NCBI RefSeq assembly: GCF_033115175.1
Contig: NC_084834.1
Coordinates: forward strand, 114,324,275-114,388,274
Origin: Lepus europaeus
Taxonomy: Eukaryota; Chordata; Mammalia; Lagomorpha; Leporidae
Direction: 5' to 3'
Length of the DNA: 64,000 nucleotides
How positions within the stretch are numbered: the stretch's first letter is position 1; each line of letters opens with the position of its first letter. Under the pieces are notes generated by a model. The model did no database searches. It worked only from the letters and a program-made list of their open reading frames with translations, and was not told the DNA's origin. Below are positions 1 to 13,143 of the stretch, piece by piece. Made by a program: the position numbers and the translations under genes.

Positions 1-1330
1 AATAAATCTATTAATTTATTTTGAGGCTTGAAGTCTATGTGTGTGTTTTAAATAATGCACATGTTCCATGACCACTTTGAAGAGTTTTTAATACATTTTC
101 AATATTTCAATATTTTTGCAGCAAAATAAATTTGTATTTGAATTCCATATTCCACAATTACTGATGCTGTCTTGTAAATAAGTCAAACTTCCAAGAAATA
201 GATGTTTTTTTGTACTCTCTTCTCCCTCACACAACTTTGCTACCTACTGGATGACATTGTACACTCAGAGCAATGTTTTTACATCCTGAAAGCCTTTGCT
301 CTCTTAAGCTAAATCTGCTCCTCAGTTGAATGCTTTCCCAATGTGCTTCTACAACTGCTTACATAACTTCATCAAGCAGTGAGGAAAATACTTACTGGAC
401 CATCTCTCTCATTGTGCGTTGTGCAACAAGCAAACATATTTTACCTCTGTAAGTTCAGCATTCTTGGCAATGTATATCACAAAATAACACGTTTAGATGA
501 ATTGTTCTAATGCAAATGGCTGGAATACTGCTGATAGAAGGAAAAGCACCAGAAACAACTGACTTTATTCAGGTATGTTAAATGTTGTGGACAAGCAAAA
601 TATTCTTTTTTATTTCCAAATCCTTTGTGGAATGATAATATTGATGCACCATGCAAAAGAACTTTCATGCATTTCTGGTTTGCTATTTAGCCATAAGTAA
701 AGCTGGCAAAGATGATTGAAAATCTGCCCAGTGTTCTGTTTTTTTTTCACCTAATAAACAAGTCTGTAGAAAATATTGTTTATTTTATGATTGATCCTAA
801 TTTTCTTCCACTAGTTAATACTCAGTTTTTCACTATTTTGTTGTTGTATTCTCCTATATAGTGGCTGCTGAAACTGCTTTGTTTTATCTGCTGGGTCCTT
901 ACTCAAGATTTTTTCAACATGGCCACCATCTTCTGTAAAGGAGGACACATATCTAAATAACTGGGAAACTTTCTAATATTTTATATCCTCTGTTTCAGAG
1001 AAGTAGCATCCTCTTGGTTTGGCTTTTCTATGAGCGTATTTAACTGCAGTAGCAATCTAAGCTGCAGAGTGAAATAACACATCCACACTTAACACAAGGC
1101 TGGTTTTTTAATCAGCCAATGATGCAATTTTAAGAATTCTCCCAGAGCATTTTAAAGATTGAGAAAACATTTCTGTCATTACAAAGCTAAAGCTTAATGC
1201 TTATGAGCTTTCTACCTTATGAAGAAAAGCATTTAAAACAACCCACATAGGACAGAGTAGCACAGAAGAGGTGAATCTATAATTACTAGGAGCACTATAC
1301 TGGTAGAGCATACAAAATATGACCACTTTC
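1..1330. other. Unique AT-rich DNA, no gene seen
   Basis: No convincing open frame, repeat tail or known gene fragment is visible. The sequence is AT-rich and full of stops in all frames. Confidence 0.6.
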
Positions 1331-1337
1331 CTTTTTT

Positions 1338-1656
1338 TTAGATTTATTTATTTATTTATTTGAAAATCACAGTTATAAAGAGGCAGAGAAAGAAGAGAGA
1401 TCTTCCATCTGCTGATTAACTCCCATATGGCTGCATGGCCAGCACTGGGACAGGCTGAAGAAAAGAAACCAAGAGTTTCATCCAGCTTTCCCATGAGTGT
1501 GGCAGTGACCAAATACTTGGACCTTTTTCCAATGACTTTCTCAGGCCATTAAGAGAGAGTTCGATCAGAAGTGGCATGGCCAAGACACAAGTCAATGCCT
1601 ATACAGGATGCCAGCATCATAGGCAGACACTTTACCCACTATACCACAGTGCAGGC
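1338..1656 (-). repeat. CSINE (lagomorph SINE), old copy
   Basis: The plus strand shows the reverse complement of a C-repeat: T/A-rich tail with TTTATTTATTT, GA-rich tract, TCTTCCATCTGCTG, then the tRNA-like head ending near TACCACAGTGC. It is clearly diverged from the GC-rich young copies at 31.8 and 35.5 kb, so it is an older subfamily or an old insertion. Confidence 0.85.
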
Positions 1657-1659
1657 ATA

Positions 1660-2010
1660 CTATAAAATCACTTTCTTATCTATGAATGTTTAATGGTAAA
1701 ATATATTTTATTTAGTATCTAACAGTTTGTCAAAGCTTATATTCCCCTGGAAATTTTGACTTCATAAACTTTGTATATGAGTAAAGTAAATTTAACATGT
1801 TGGTCATTCTGGACTTATTTTTACCATTTAAATCATATTTCATTTAAAAATATTGCTTAGGTTTCAGAAAAATACTTTCTACCACAATGTAAGATTGTGT
1901 CCATATTCAATCATTCAGATAAGATTTTCCTGCTACTTCTCCATGAGTGAGGATAAAATTTCTCATTGGAACTACTGTAATAGTCACCCAGACTTCACTC
2001 TCCTCCTTTT
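1660..2010. other. Unique AT-rich spacer
   Basis: Nothing recognisable lies between the CSINE and the L1 target site. Confidence 0.5.
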
Positions 2011-4806
2011 TAAATTTACCTTATTTAATAATCAGAATCACGAAGAGATCAAGAAACTACACAACAACAAAACAAACCACCCACTTAAGAGATGGGCCAA
2101 GGTCCTCAATAGACATTTTTCAAAAGAGGAAATCCAATGGCCAACAGACACATGAAAAAATGTTCCGGATCACTAGCAATCAGGGAAATGCAAATCAAAA
2201 CCACTATGAGGTTTCACCTCACCCTTGTTAGAATGGCTTACATACAGAAATCTACCAACAAAAGATGCTGGTGAGGATGTGGGCAAAAAGGGACACTAAC
2301 CCACTGTTGGTGGGAACGCAAACTGGTTAAGCCACAATGGAAGTCAGTCTGGAGATTCCTCAGGAACCTGAATATAACCCTACCATACAACCCAGCCATC
2401 CCACTCCTTGGAATTTACACAAAGGTAATTAAATTGGCAAAAAACAGAGATATCTGAACCTTAATATTTATTGCAGCTCAATTCACAATAGCTGAGACCT
2501 GGAATCAACCTAAATGCCCATCAACAGAAGACTGGATAAAGAAATCATGGGACATGTACTCTATAGAATACTATAGAGTAGTAAAAAACAATGAAACCCG
2601 GTCATTTGCAACAAAATGGAGGAATCTGGAACACATTATGCTGAGTGAAATAAGCCAGTCCCAAAGGGAGAAATATCATACGTTCTCCCTGATTGGTGAC
2701 AACTAACCAAGCACCAAAAAGGAAACCTGTTGAAGTGAAATGGACACTATGAGAAACAGTGACTTGATCGGCCCTTGTCCTGACTGTTGATGTACAACTT
2801 AATACTTTATCCCTTTTAGTATTTTTTTTGTTCTAGTTAATACTATTGGTTGAACTCTGTAATTAACACACAATTATGCTTAGGTGTTTAAATTTAACTG
2901 AAAAGTGATCTCCGTTAAATATAAGAGTGGGAAAAAGAGAGGGAGGAGATGTACAATTTGGGACATGCTCAAGCTGACTTGCCTCAAATGGTGGAGTTAG
3001 AAATGTACCAGGGAATTCCAATTGAATCTCATCAAGGTGGCATGTACCAATGCCATCTCACTAGTCCAAGTGATCAATTTCAGTTCACAATGGATAATAC
3101 TGATAGGTCTAAGAGTCAAAAGTATCACACAAACAAGACTAGTGTCTGCTAATACTGAATCACAAAGGGAGAGAATGATCCAACATGGCAAGCGTGATAC
3201 ACAGCAGACTCATGGAATGGCAGATGTCCTAAACAGCACTCTGGCCTCAGAATCAGCCCTTAAGGCATTTGGATTTGACTGAAGAGCCCATGAGAATATT
3301 TTAGGCATGAATAGCCAAGACACTCTAGCAAAAAAAAAAAAAAAAGCTAAGACCTGGAATCAACCTAAATGCCCATCAACAGAAGACTGGATAAAGAAAT
3401 TATGGGATATGTACTCTATAGAATACTATACAGCAGTAAAAAAAAAAATGAAATCCAGTCATGTGCAACAAAATTGAGGAATTTGGAACAAATCATGCTG
3501 AGTGAAATAAGCCAGTGCCAGAGAGACAAATATCATAGGTTCTCCCTGATCATTGACAACTAACTGAGCACTTAACAGGAAACCTGTTGAAGTGAAATGG
3601 ACACCATGAGAAACAATGAATGGATCAGCCCTTGTCCTGACTGTCGAGGAACAACTTACTACTTTATTCCTTTTAGTATTTTTTTGTTCTACTTAATAAC
3701 ATTGGTTGAACTATTTAATTAATACATAATTATTCTTAGGTGTTTAGATTTAACTGAAAAGTGATCCCAGTTAAATATAAGAATGGTAATAAGAGAGGGA
3801 TGAGATGTACATTTTGACACATGCTCAATCGGACTTACCCCTAATGGTAGAGTTAGAAACGTGCTAGAGGATTCCAATTCAATCCCATCAAGGTTGCATG
3901 TACCAATGCCATCTCACTAGTCCAAGTGATCAGTCTCATTTCATAAATGATCATAATGATAGGAATAACAATCAAAAGGATCACATAAACAAGACTAGTG
4001 TCTGCTATTACTAACTGATAGAATCAAAAAGGGAGAGAAGGATCTAATATGGGAAGCAGGATACACAGCAGACTCATAGAATGACAGGTGTCCTAAACAG
4101 CACTCTGGCCTCAGAATCAGCCTTTAATGCATTCGGATCTGGGTAAAAAGTCCTTGAGAGTATTTCAGCCATGGAAAGCCAAGACACTGTGGCAAAAAAA
4201 AAAAAAAAAAAAAAACAAACCAAACCACCTAAATGAAAGATCTCTGTGAGTGAGATCCCAGTGGAAAGAACTGGCCATCAAAGAAGGAGGTACCTTTCTC
4301 TGAATGGAGGAGAGAACTTCCACTTTGACTATGGCCTTGTCTAAATAAGATTGGAGTTGGTGAACTCAAGAGCTTCCATAGCCTTGACAGCTCTTGACAA
4401 GAGCCTGGGGTGATTACTGATGCCATACACAAGAGTGTCAATAGTTAAGTCAACAACAGGAGTCATTGTGCACTTACTCCTCATGTAGGACCTCTGTCCT
4501 TAATGTGAATTAATGTCCTTAATGTGAATTAATGGTATAACAGTACTCAAACAGTACTTTATACTTTGTGTTTCTGTGTGGGTGCAAACTGTTGAAATCT
4601 TTACTTAGTATATACTAAATTGACCTTCTGTATATAAAGATAATTGAAAATGAATTTTGATGTGAATGGGATGGGAGAGGGAGTGGGAGAGGGGAGGGTT
4701 GCAGGTGGGAGCGAAACTATGGGGGTGAAAAGCCATTGTAATCCATAAGCTGTACTTTGTAAATTTATATTTATTAAATAAAAGTTAATAAAATAAATTT
4801 ACCTTA
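2011..4806 (+). mobile_element. Compound L1 insertion: two L1 3' ends in tandem inside one TSD
   Basis: A 13-bp duplication, TAAATTTACCTTA, is found at 2011-2023 and 4794-4806, so everything between looks like one target-primed insertion. The first L1 segment starts in late ORF2 at 2024, includes the Cys-rich C-terminal region (reading [19 protein letters not shown] near 2300), ends ORF2 near 2705 and runs through 3'UTR to a 16-A tract at 3330-3345. A second L1 copy then restarts inside ORF2 at 3346, equivalent to 2491. It passes its own internal A tract (about 4193-4215) and continues to the normal 3' end with ATTAAATAAAAGTT. ORF2 is broken in both parts. The two copies differ at many sites. 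The second resembles the L1 at 22.0-24.6 kb more than its partner does, for example TTACCCCTAATGG versus TTGCCTCAAATGG. Confidence 0.9.
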
Positions 4807-5379
4807 AACACCCACACCAAAGCATTCTTCATAGAATGTCAAAATGCATAGTGTATGTTCTAAATTGGGAGTTCAGAACTCTGTGTTCCCATGTATCACC
4901 AACATGTTTAAGACATCCACAACTCAATTTTCCCCTGTGTGAATTGGGAGTAACAACAATACAGCCTTCTCCCAGGACTGTTGAGGAAAATAAGAGTTGA
5001 TACCTGTTAGGCATTTATATTAGAGCTCAATAATTTTTAAGTATTCAAAAAATAGGTTATCAGCATTAGCACCCTCTTTTTAAAATCTATAATTGGGTCC
5101 CACCAGATACAGAAGCCAATCAGGGATTTCTGCACGGGACCTCATCAATTTGGCTTTCACCTACTTTTCCAATATATTCCAAAATACAGAGCACATCCTT
5201 CTAACTATATACAGTGTATATTCCTTTTGAATATCTATAGTGATATATTCAGATACCATTATATTAACCCTTTAAAAATACAATTTGATTGTTTAATTAT
5301 CACCATGATCTTAGTGTCAGACATTTTTTTATTGTAAAGAAGCTTCTCATAGGTTAGCAATATTCTTCATTTTTTCTAG
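4807..5379. other. Unique DNA, nothing recognised
   Basis: AT-rich sequence without gene or repeat features that I can support. Confidence 0.45.
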
Positions 5380-5930
5380 TCCTTAGTGCTTACTCTCCCT
5401 CCCATCCCCACACTATCCACCCTTGGCAATCACTAATCTGCTTTTCAATTTTCTGTATCACCTATTCTGAGCATTTCACGCAACAGAAACATAAATAATG
5501 CAATCTTCTGTGCCTGACACTTTTCACCTAGCAGGAAATTTTTGAAGTCCATACATGTTTTAGCATGATTGAATACCACATGCTTTTCTAAGTTTCAAAA
5601 ATATTTCATATATTGTCACTGTTTCCAGTTTTTAATGCTATGAATAATTTATAAACACTCAAGTATAACTTTTGCATGGTTATTTGTGTGTAAATAAATA
5701 CTTTTGAGTATTTACATAGAACTGGAAATTCTGTATCATATGAAATTACCATGTTTAAGATTTTCAGGAATTTCCAAACTGTTGTCCAAAGTAGTGACAC
5801 CTTTTTTTCTATCCCACTGGCAATTTATGGGGTTTTAGTTTCTTACCTCCTCACCAGCACCTACTGTTCAGTGTCTTTTATTTTAGCCATCCTAGTGACT
5901 ACTTCATGGTGTTAGATTCTACTTTTTAAA
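5380..5930 (-). repeat. Ancient L1 (L1M-like) 3' end, antisense
   Basis: Phrases typical of the antisense strand of old mammalian L1 are visible. These include a CCTTGGCAATCACTAATCTG block, the TTTCCAAACTGTTGTCC block near 5775 and CTCACCAGCACCTACTGT near 5850. It is heavily diverged, with no usable reading frame, and much older than the other L1 copies in the window. Confidence 0.7.
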
Positions 5931-8550
5931 CTCATCCTATATTCTCATCCTTCTAATCATTTATTTCTGCCATTTTCTCTTTGTAAGTCTCCCTCTCTGG
6001 GACCTGACCTGTGGCTGGACTCCTATTTGTCCTTGAAGGCATAATTAATAATTTCACTATTCTAAGAAGCATAACCCAACCTAACACTGAGAGGAAAAAA
6101 AAAAATCTTCCACGCACTCCTGCAGCACATTGATTAATTTTATTACAACACCTAAAGTGTTTTTTCTTTATAACAAAGGTTGTGCTGTTTCTATTTTCTC
6201 AACAATCTCTGACCTCCTGAAAGAAAAGGATCCCATAATAGAATATTTTCTACACAGAATACACTCGCGGTTCATCAGATTTATATTTGACCAGGCATTC
6301 ATTTTGATAATTAGAGAAATGAGAACCCGTTTCACTAAGGTACCTCATGTGATTTCCAGGAAAATTCAAAGACTTTTGTTGTAAATATACTTCTCTACTA
6401 GGTTTTCTAAAGATGAACCACATTGACATTTCACAATATTTGTTAAGAATGTGTTTATCTGTCAACTTCCGTCACCACTTGACACCAATTTTCTTGGAGA
6501 GAGACAGTGTTATAGGGACTAGAATTCCAGAGACATAAAAGGATACTGATTTTTGTTTTCTCAGTTTATACTGTTAACATGAAATAGTGGTTGGAATTTA
6601 TGCTTTCTTTGTTGTCAAAAAACAAAGATGCAAAGTACAAAATAACATTTATTTTTCTGGCTCTCATCCTCTCCCAAATTCCTGCATGAGTCAAAATAAT
6701 ATGCCTTTTAGAATTCTGTTGGGCTGCTTGTGAATGTTCTATAACCACTAATGGGGCTGACATTCTGATATATTTATAGAGCATAGAGATATGGGCTTCT
6801 GTTCAAGATTTTTGAGTAGAAATAGAAAAGAATTGATGATTCATTTTTTGACATTACTTACTGCTTTTACTTTGCACTGTACATCACTGATCTTGCAGAA
6901 ATATAATTGTAAGATCCCTGGCCTTTGGGTAGGAAACCCCTGCTGTTCTGCACTAAATATCCTCTAAGAAGAAATGTACTTTAGAAAATTCTCTAATCAG
7001 TATTCCCCTTCCTTTCAGTAATAATGGCTATTGTTATATATTAACTTATCTCATACTCTGAACCAGATATTTTTTCAGTTCCTCCATATGCAAAAACTCA
7101 AAGAAATACGCAAATTCTCATTTTATACAACTGACATACAAAGTAGGAACCTGCCAGTTCCCACCACTAATTAGTGAGGAAGCTAGGTTGTCTGTTTCCA
7201 TTGAAAGCCTTATGTCTCCTTTCTCAGTCCAGTTTTCATAGACACATCAAAGCTGAATCCATAATACAAAATAAAAGCAATCATGGTGAGAATTTGGAAT
7301 AGTTCAGGTTTCCATTGTTGGCACAGTGTTAGCTTCTTTCCTTCTGCTCAGCGCTCCACTGTCCTCCCTAGTCTCACATCTTACAGTTCATTTTTGAATA
7401 CATCAAAATGAAATTAATTTATAGTTTAACAGTATAAATTGTAGCAATTGCTTTCTCTTGGATTATATCAAAATCATGGACAATAATTACATAAAAGTAT
7501 ACCTAGGTATTCCTAATCCATGATACAAAATAGAGAGTCTTCGCAGAGTGTGGAAGACAGGTACCTACAACCACATCAGCCCTCTCTTCTAGCTGGCAGG
7601 CTTCAATAGCGTAGAGCATGCTTTCCCTAAATATATTGAGTCACATATTGTGGTCTGCTTTTTCCAGCCCTCATTAGGATAAGCTTTTTTGACTTGATAT
7701 GATTCCGTGAAATGTTAAATGTATAAACTTTATTATGGGAAAAGTTCGTGACGTTTGGCAAAGGTAACTAAAGAAAAGTGTTTCTTTATTGGAATACTGT
7801 ATAGAGTACATTAAGTACAGCAGTGCCAATTTCTTGCTTTTGCTTCAAGTATATTTTGTTTGCTTGTTTTGAATAGTGATGTCACTACCAAAATCCACAG
7901 AATAATGCATGGAATGTGCAGGGTTTTTTTTTTCCTTTTTTATTTTTTGACCTAAGCACTACTCCTTCTATCGATACTTTTACAGAATCTTGAAAGAAAC
8001 AACTGACATTCAATACTGCATAAATTTTACTTGGGCCTACAGATCTGTCCTACAAACATTTTGAAGAAAAAACATACTGTGAGTTCACCAGTATTTTAAC
8101 AGCTAGATAAGTTTAGGTAGTAGTTTTGGAAAATATTATAATATAAACATGGATAATGGGCTTGCTTAACAATTTTCTCTATATGCGTTCACAGTATTCA
8201 TTTTCCTGTTCGAGCAAACTTTAACCTTTATGATTGTATCCCCTTTTTCATTGCAAGTTCCTCTTCCATTTCCTTACCAAAAGAAACTCTTTTCATTCAC
8301 ATATGCTAGTTTTCTTGACTTATTTGGTTATTGTTTAAAATTAATGTCAAGCAAAATAAATGCAAAGCAAAAATCAAAAGAGCAGCAAACATTACCAATT
8401 AAAAGCCCCAGAAATTGATGCATCAAGACATGCATTTATTCATTCAACCAACAAACATTTATTTATAATAGTTATGGAGAATGACATAAACATTTAAAAC
8501 TGTATATTTTTCCCTGCTCTCCTGATATTATTTTCCAATTTTTTTCTCCA
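5931..8550. other. Unique AT-rich DNA, no gene seen
   Basis: Several short open frames occur here but none resembles a known protein or has gene-like composition. No repeat tails stand out. Confidence 0.5.
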
Positions 8551-8557
8551 ATATTTT

Positions 8558-8872
8558 TTTTTTACTTGAAAGGCACACAGTGATGGAGGGAGCACACAAA
8601 AACAGAAACAGATTTCATCCACAGGTTCACTCCCCATGTGCTCTCAACAGCCAAGACCAAACTAGGCATAAACCAGGATCTGGGAACTCAATCCAGGTCT
8701 CTTATTGTGGGTTGTCAGGAACCCAAACACTGGAGCCATCAGCCACTGCCTCCCAGGAGTACAGTAACAGAAAACTGGAAATGTGAGCAAGCCAAGTTTC
8801 AAACTCAGGCCCTTTGATATGGCACAAAGGCATCCTAACCAAGGCACCCTAACACAAGGCCCATACCTGCCC
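8558..8872 (-). repeat. CSINE, degenerate
   Basis: It is in reverse orientation: a T-rich tract, then TTTCATCCACAGGTTCACTCC, CAGGATCTGGGAACTCAATCCAGGTCTC and a degraded head ending near GGCCCATACCTGCCCC. It is strongly diverged. The open frames over it are repeat-derived. Confidence 0.75.
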
Positions 8873-10074
8873 CATATTCTCCAATAATTATTCTTATTTT
8901 TCAGTGCAAACGTGTGTTTGTTATCTATGCTCTAGAATAAGCAGGATATTCCATCACATCATTCTATTACTGGTAGGATTAATGCAGTAATAAATTCAAC
9001 TTTTTAAATTTTCTTAGTATAAAATCTTTAAATCTTTAACAGAAATAAAGATTACAGATAACTCTCATGTGTCCCAATTATGTTTTCAGCTGATTATTTT
9101 AAAATAATACAAAAAATTACTGCATAAGACCCAACTACTTGAAACACTTGAACTTCATTATCAGCTACATCTGTGGCATCCTGACAGATGGTAGGGCCCA
9201 TTAAAGAGTTTCCATTTCACATGAAAATGTATGCCAAATATGGATAACCTACTTATTTTCTTAGAAACAAGTTTCATGAGTGTTCTGTCCAAAGTTTAAT
9301 TAGTTCTTCTGCACTCTCCCTTTTTCATAATTGCAATTATTTCTGTTTTCATTCAGGTTAATCAAAAGGTGGAGATATATGTTGAAAATATTAGGTAGTC
9401 ACCAAAGAATAGACCTGTCTCCTGTGTTTTGCCAAGGGGAATGAATTGCTGGGAAGAATATCAACACTGAAAAACTGTCAATAACTTTTTTTGGCTGTTT
9501 TTGTTCAAAACATTTTATTAGTATTTGATCGGTGCTTTAAAACATAGTAGAATACACTTCGGATTTATAGACTTTGGAAACAAATGATTATATAGCAAGC
9601 CAAAATCCTTTCTTTTCTCATTATATGGTTTCTGTTTGAAAGTTTGAATCCATATTTGAACCTACGGCATTATATTATTTTGATATGAGGTTTATTCACC
9701 TGGATCCCATTCAGAGAGCTTTAATAATTAAAGTTCCAATGAAATATCTTAAGTTGTTAAGGAAAAAGCACATAACAAAATCTAGGAACTCTAGATCTGA
9801 CCACCATGGTATAGTCAGGGCCCCTGGATATAAATTCTGAAAAATAAGGAAGATAACGATTTCTACCCTGTGTATCTCAAGGGGTTATTATTGATATAAA
9901 ATGGATCAAAGTCTAAACTTTAACAAAGTAGAAATACTCTATAAACATAGGTCCTTTGTGTTATAAACACCAAGAATCAATAAAAATGTACCAAAGAACT
10001 TTAAGATAATTGTGTGATTTTATAAAAAACCATTAAAACATATTAAATATACAGAATATGATAGAAATATATAC
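8873..10074. other. Unique AT-rich DNA
   Basis: No gene, transposon end or structured repeat is evident. Confidence 0.45.
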
Positions 10075-10075
10075 A

Positions 10076-10190
10076 GTTGTGGCATTTAGCCTAGTGATTA
10101 AAGACGTTGATTGGGATGACCCATTCCATATCGGGGAACCTAGGTCCTAACCCTACTCTGGTCTGTGGCTCCAGGTTCCTGCTGAAGAGT
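10076..10190 (+). repeat. Truncated SINE head (C-repeat related)
   Basis: The segment reads TTGTGGCATTTAGCCTAGTGATTAAAG followed by CCCATTCCATATCGGGG and a GTCCTAACCCTACTC B-box-like stretch. This matches the tRNA-like head of an older C-repeat type. The 3' half is missing or unrecognisable. Confidence 0.55.
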
Positions 10191-10285
10191 TTTCTCACAG
10201 ACTGTGCCTTGCTTCTTCCATTGCCTCAATACAGAAGCGTTTTCAATGGCTGTATAGTATCAATACAGTGCTAACAGTAAACTCA

Positions 10286-10340
10286 GTCTGCTTTCTTTTA
10301 TTATTTTCAAAATCATTCTGCTTTCTTTTATTATTTTCAC
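10286..10340. repeat. 30-bp tandem duplication (two units)
   Basis: TCTGCTTTCTTTTATTATTT followed by TCA occurs at 10287 and again at 10317, a 30-base period with about 23 identical bases. It is a local duplication. Confidence 0.85.
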
Positions 10341-11450
10341 TTTATAATGTCAAACTTCTAAAGTATTATGAAAATTAAAGTGAGAAAGGGAAAATTGAAA
10401 AAGGAAATGCTTGATAGTAGGAAAGACAATTTTCCACCTAATATCTATCAGAGAAAATCTTTTGCAATAGTAACAAGAAATTGAAGTGTGTGTCTTGCCC
10501 TTATTTATAAATGTTTCTCTTCTCTCCCATATAAAAAATCATGAAAGCAGTAGACTAACTCCCTCAGTCAAACCTGTGTTACCTACATTAAGGTTAATTG
10601 AACTCAAAAGGCAAGTCCTCCAATGCCCTAATGTAAATCAAAGGTTATAAAGCACACTGACTAATGAATGGATACGGCACTCTGAAAACCATCTAAAATA
10701 TAATATATAATTATCTACCATTAGTGCAAGACATCAGAAAGTTTTACTCCCATTTTTTTGAACAGTTGACTTCAGGCCAGTTTCTCATTTTGTTCCATTT
10801 TTCTCATCGTGTTCTGGCTTGCATTCAGAACTCCTGCTGAATTCCAGAAGAATCTTTGCATTTGGCGCAGCTTCAGTAGTAGAGAGCACGGTATTGAAAA
10901 GGCCCTTCCTTCTTCCGAATGTTGCTAGAAGAACAATGCTCCATCCATAAACAGACTATTATGGAATTTATATTTTATCACTAATATCAAATAGATCTAA
11001 AACTGTGCATAACATTTTGTATGATGAATTAAAAAAAGTTTTCTTACTTTTTCATGAGATATATAAAGTTTTCTGAATTATTACATATATACATATATAT
11101 TTCATGCATTGCTAGCATTTTGTGAAATGTATAGGGTAAATACAGATTTTACCATTATACAGAGAGAATTCATGGCACAGACTTATTGGCTTTCTCCATC
11201 AGTAGTTTCTGTAGTATAGATACCTAGAAGGTTCTGGCATTGTTGGTGGGATGATTTACATATAATTTCAGTGCACTAAGTGTTGTCTGTAGAATAGAAG
11301 TGTTTCTCACATGTTTGTACTATAATTTTGCAATATGTTTAGGTACCACATTGGTTATAACCTATTTAAGAGAAATATAGCATTATTGTAGCCATAATAT
11401 TGTTATGATCACAGAATATCTCATTCAGTGGATATAATGGAAATGTCACC
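10341..11450. other. Unique AT-rich DNA
   Basis: No supported gene or repeat, apart from short AT-rich runs near 11080-11100. Confidence 0.45.
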
Positions 11451-11456
11451 TTTTTA

Positions 11457-12115
11457 AAAAGATTTATTTATTTATTTATTTGTAAGTTGGATTTACAGGG
11501 AGAAAAGGAGAAACAAAGAAAGAGATCTTCCATCCACTGGTTCACTCCCCAAGTGGCCACAACAGTAGGCCAAAACTAGGATCCAGAAACTACATTTGGG
11601 TATCCCTTGTGGGTGGCACAGGCCAAAGCGCTTGGATCATCTTCTGCTGTTTTTCCCATGTCATGAGCATGGAGCTGGATCAGAAGTGGAGCAACCAGGA
11701 CATGATTCAGTGCCAATTTTGGAAGTTGGTATAGCAGGTGGTATCTTTTTTTAAAATTTTTTTTGTTTGTTTTTTATTTGACAGATAGAGTTAGACAGTG
11801 AGAGAGAAAGACAGAGAGAAAGGTCTTCCTTCTGATGGTTCACCTCCCCCCCCAAATGGCCGCAATGGCCAGAGCTAAGCTGATCTGAAGCCAGGAGCCA
11901 GGTGCTTCCTCCTGGTATCCCATGCGGGTGCAGGGACCCAAACATCCTCCACTGCCTTCCTGGGCCACAGCAGAGAGCTGGACTGGAAGAGGAACAACCG
12001 GGACTAGAACCCAGCGCCCATATGGGATGCCAGCGCAGCAGGTGGAGGATTAACCAAGTGAATCACGGTGCCAGCCCCAATAGCAGGTAGTATCTTAACT
12101 CACGGTGCCAAAACT
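11457..12115 (-). repeat. Older CSINE split by a younger CSINE
   Basis: The outer CSINE runs from its A/T tail at 11457 to 11740 and resumes at about 12080 to 12115, where the last of the head (ACTCACGGTGCC) is found. It is interrupted by the CSINE at 11748-12079. The interruption is flanked by a near-identical duplication: ATAGCAGGTGGTATCTT at 11731-11747 and ATAGCAGGTAGTATCTT at 12080-12096. Confidence 0.9.
11748..12079 (-). repeat. CSINE nested inside an older CSINE
   Basis: This is a complete reverse-strand C-repeat: T-rich tail, GA-rich tract, TCTTCCTTCTGATGGTTCAC, the GAGCCAGGTGCTTCCTCCTGG core and a head ending in GTGCCAGCCCC. The 17-base TSD (one mismatch) lies within the host CSINE, so it inserted later. 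Confidence 0.92.
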
Positions 12116-12672
12116 TTGGTCCCAGGAACTGTTACTCTTTTTATGCATGAACTCACCCAGAATTATTTATGATATAAAAGAGCAGACTTATATATAAAAT
12201 ACTTGAGAACTCTTAACCAGCCTTTCTTAGAAAAAAAGTTGCACAAGTGTAAAATGCAGATTAATTAGGGGGCTGGATTGGGGCATTGCTGAACTGAACA
12301 AATTTGCCTTTAAGGAAAGCTGTAGATAAATACAGATGGATGATGATAGATAAATAGATAGGAATATATGTGAGATTTATTCTAGCAAGGAAACAATTTA
12401 GAGAATCTACATTCAAATATATATTTTCATTATTACTTTTTCAATAAGTGATAAATTATAAAGTATAACACTCCTAAATAAGAAATTCTCTGAAGACAAA
12501 GAGCTCCAAGATGGACACAAGTCCATCTAATCTAAGCAGAAGAAATAAGAGGCCTCACTTCTGAGTGAGGTGTTGAAGATATTAATGCCGCCATTATAGA
12601 AACATTGTGCACCATTTCAAAATCAGTTTGTGAAAAGTTGGGGGATATTCTCATTCTATCAATATCTTCAGG
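12116..12672. other. Unique DNA
   Basis: No gene or repeat that I can support. Confidence 0.45.
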
Positions 12673-12673
12673 T

Positions 12674-12980
12674 GGCCAGCGCCATGGCTCACTAGGCTAA
12701 TCCTCTGCTTGTGGCGCCGGCGCCCTGGGTTCTAGGCCTGGTTGGGGCGCCCGTTCTGTCCTGGTTGCTTCTCTTCCAGTCCAGCTCTCTGCTGTGGCCC
12801 GGGAGGGCAGTGGAGGATGGCCCAAGTGCTTGAGCCCTGCACCCCCATGGGAGACCAGGAGGAAGCACCTGGCTCCTGGCTTCAGATTGGCGCAGTGCGC
12901 TGGCTGTAGCGGCCATCTGGGGAGTGAACCAACAGAAGGAAGACCTTTCTCTCTGTCTCTCTCTCTCTCATTGTCTAAGA
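12674..12980 (+). repeat. CSINE, GC-rich younger type
   Basis: It runs in order: head GGCCAGCGCCATGGCTCACT, B-box-like GGTTCTAGGCCTGG, the GTGGCCCGGGAGGGCAGTGG core, CACCTGGCTCCTGGCTTC, and a CT-rich tract at about 12948-12972. A long A tail is lacking. Long open frames on both strands here are repeat artefacts. Confidence 0.93.
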
Positions 12981-13143
12981 GTAACACAAAGAAACCACTC
13001 ATGTGCCTGAGTGAAGAAAGGAGTCACATTTGAAAATATACATGTCATAATTATCTAATGCATTAATAAAATGTTGAATCATAAAGCAATCCCAGTTTCT
13101 ATTTACAATGCTAATATCCATTCTTATCTGAGAATGATGAGAT

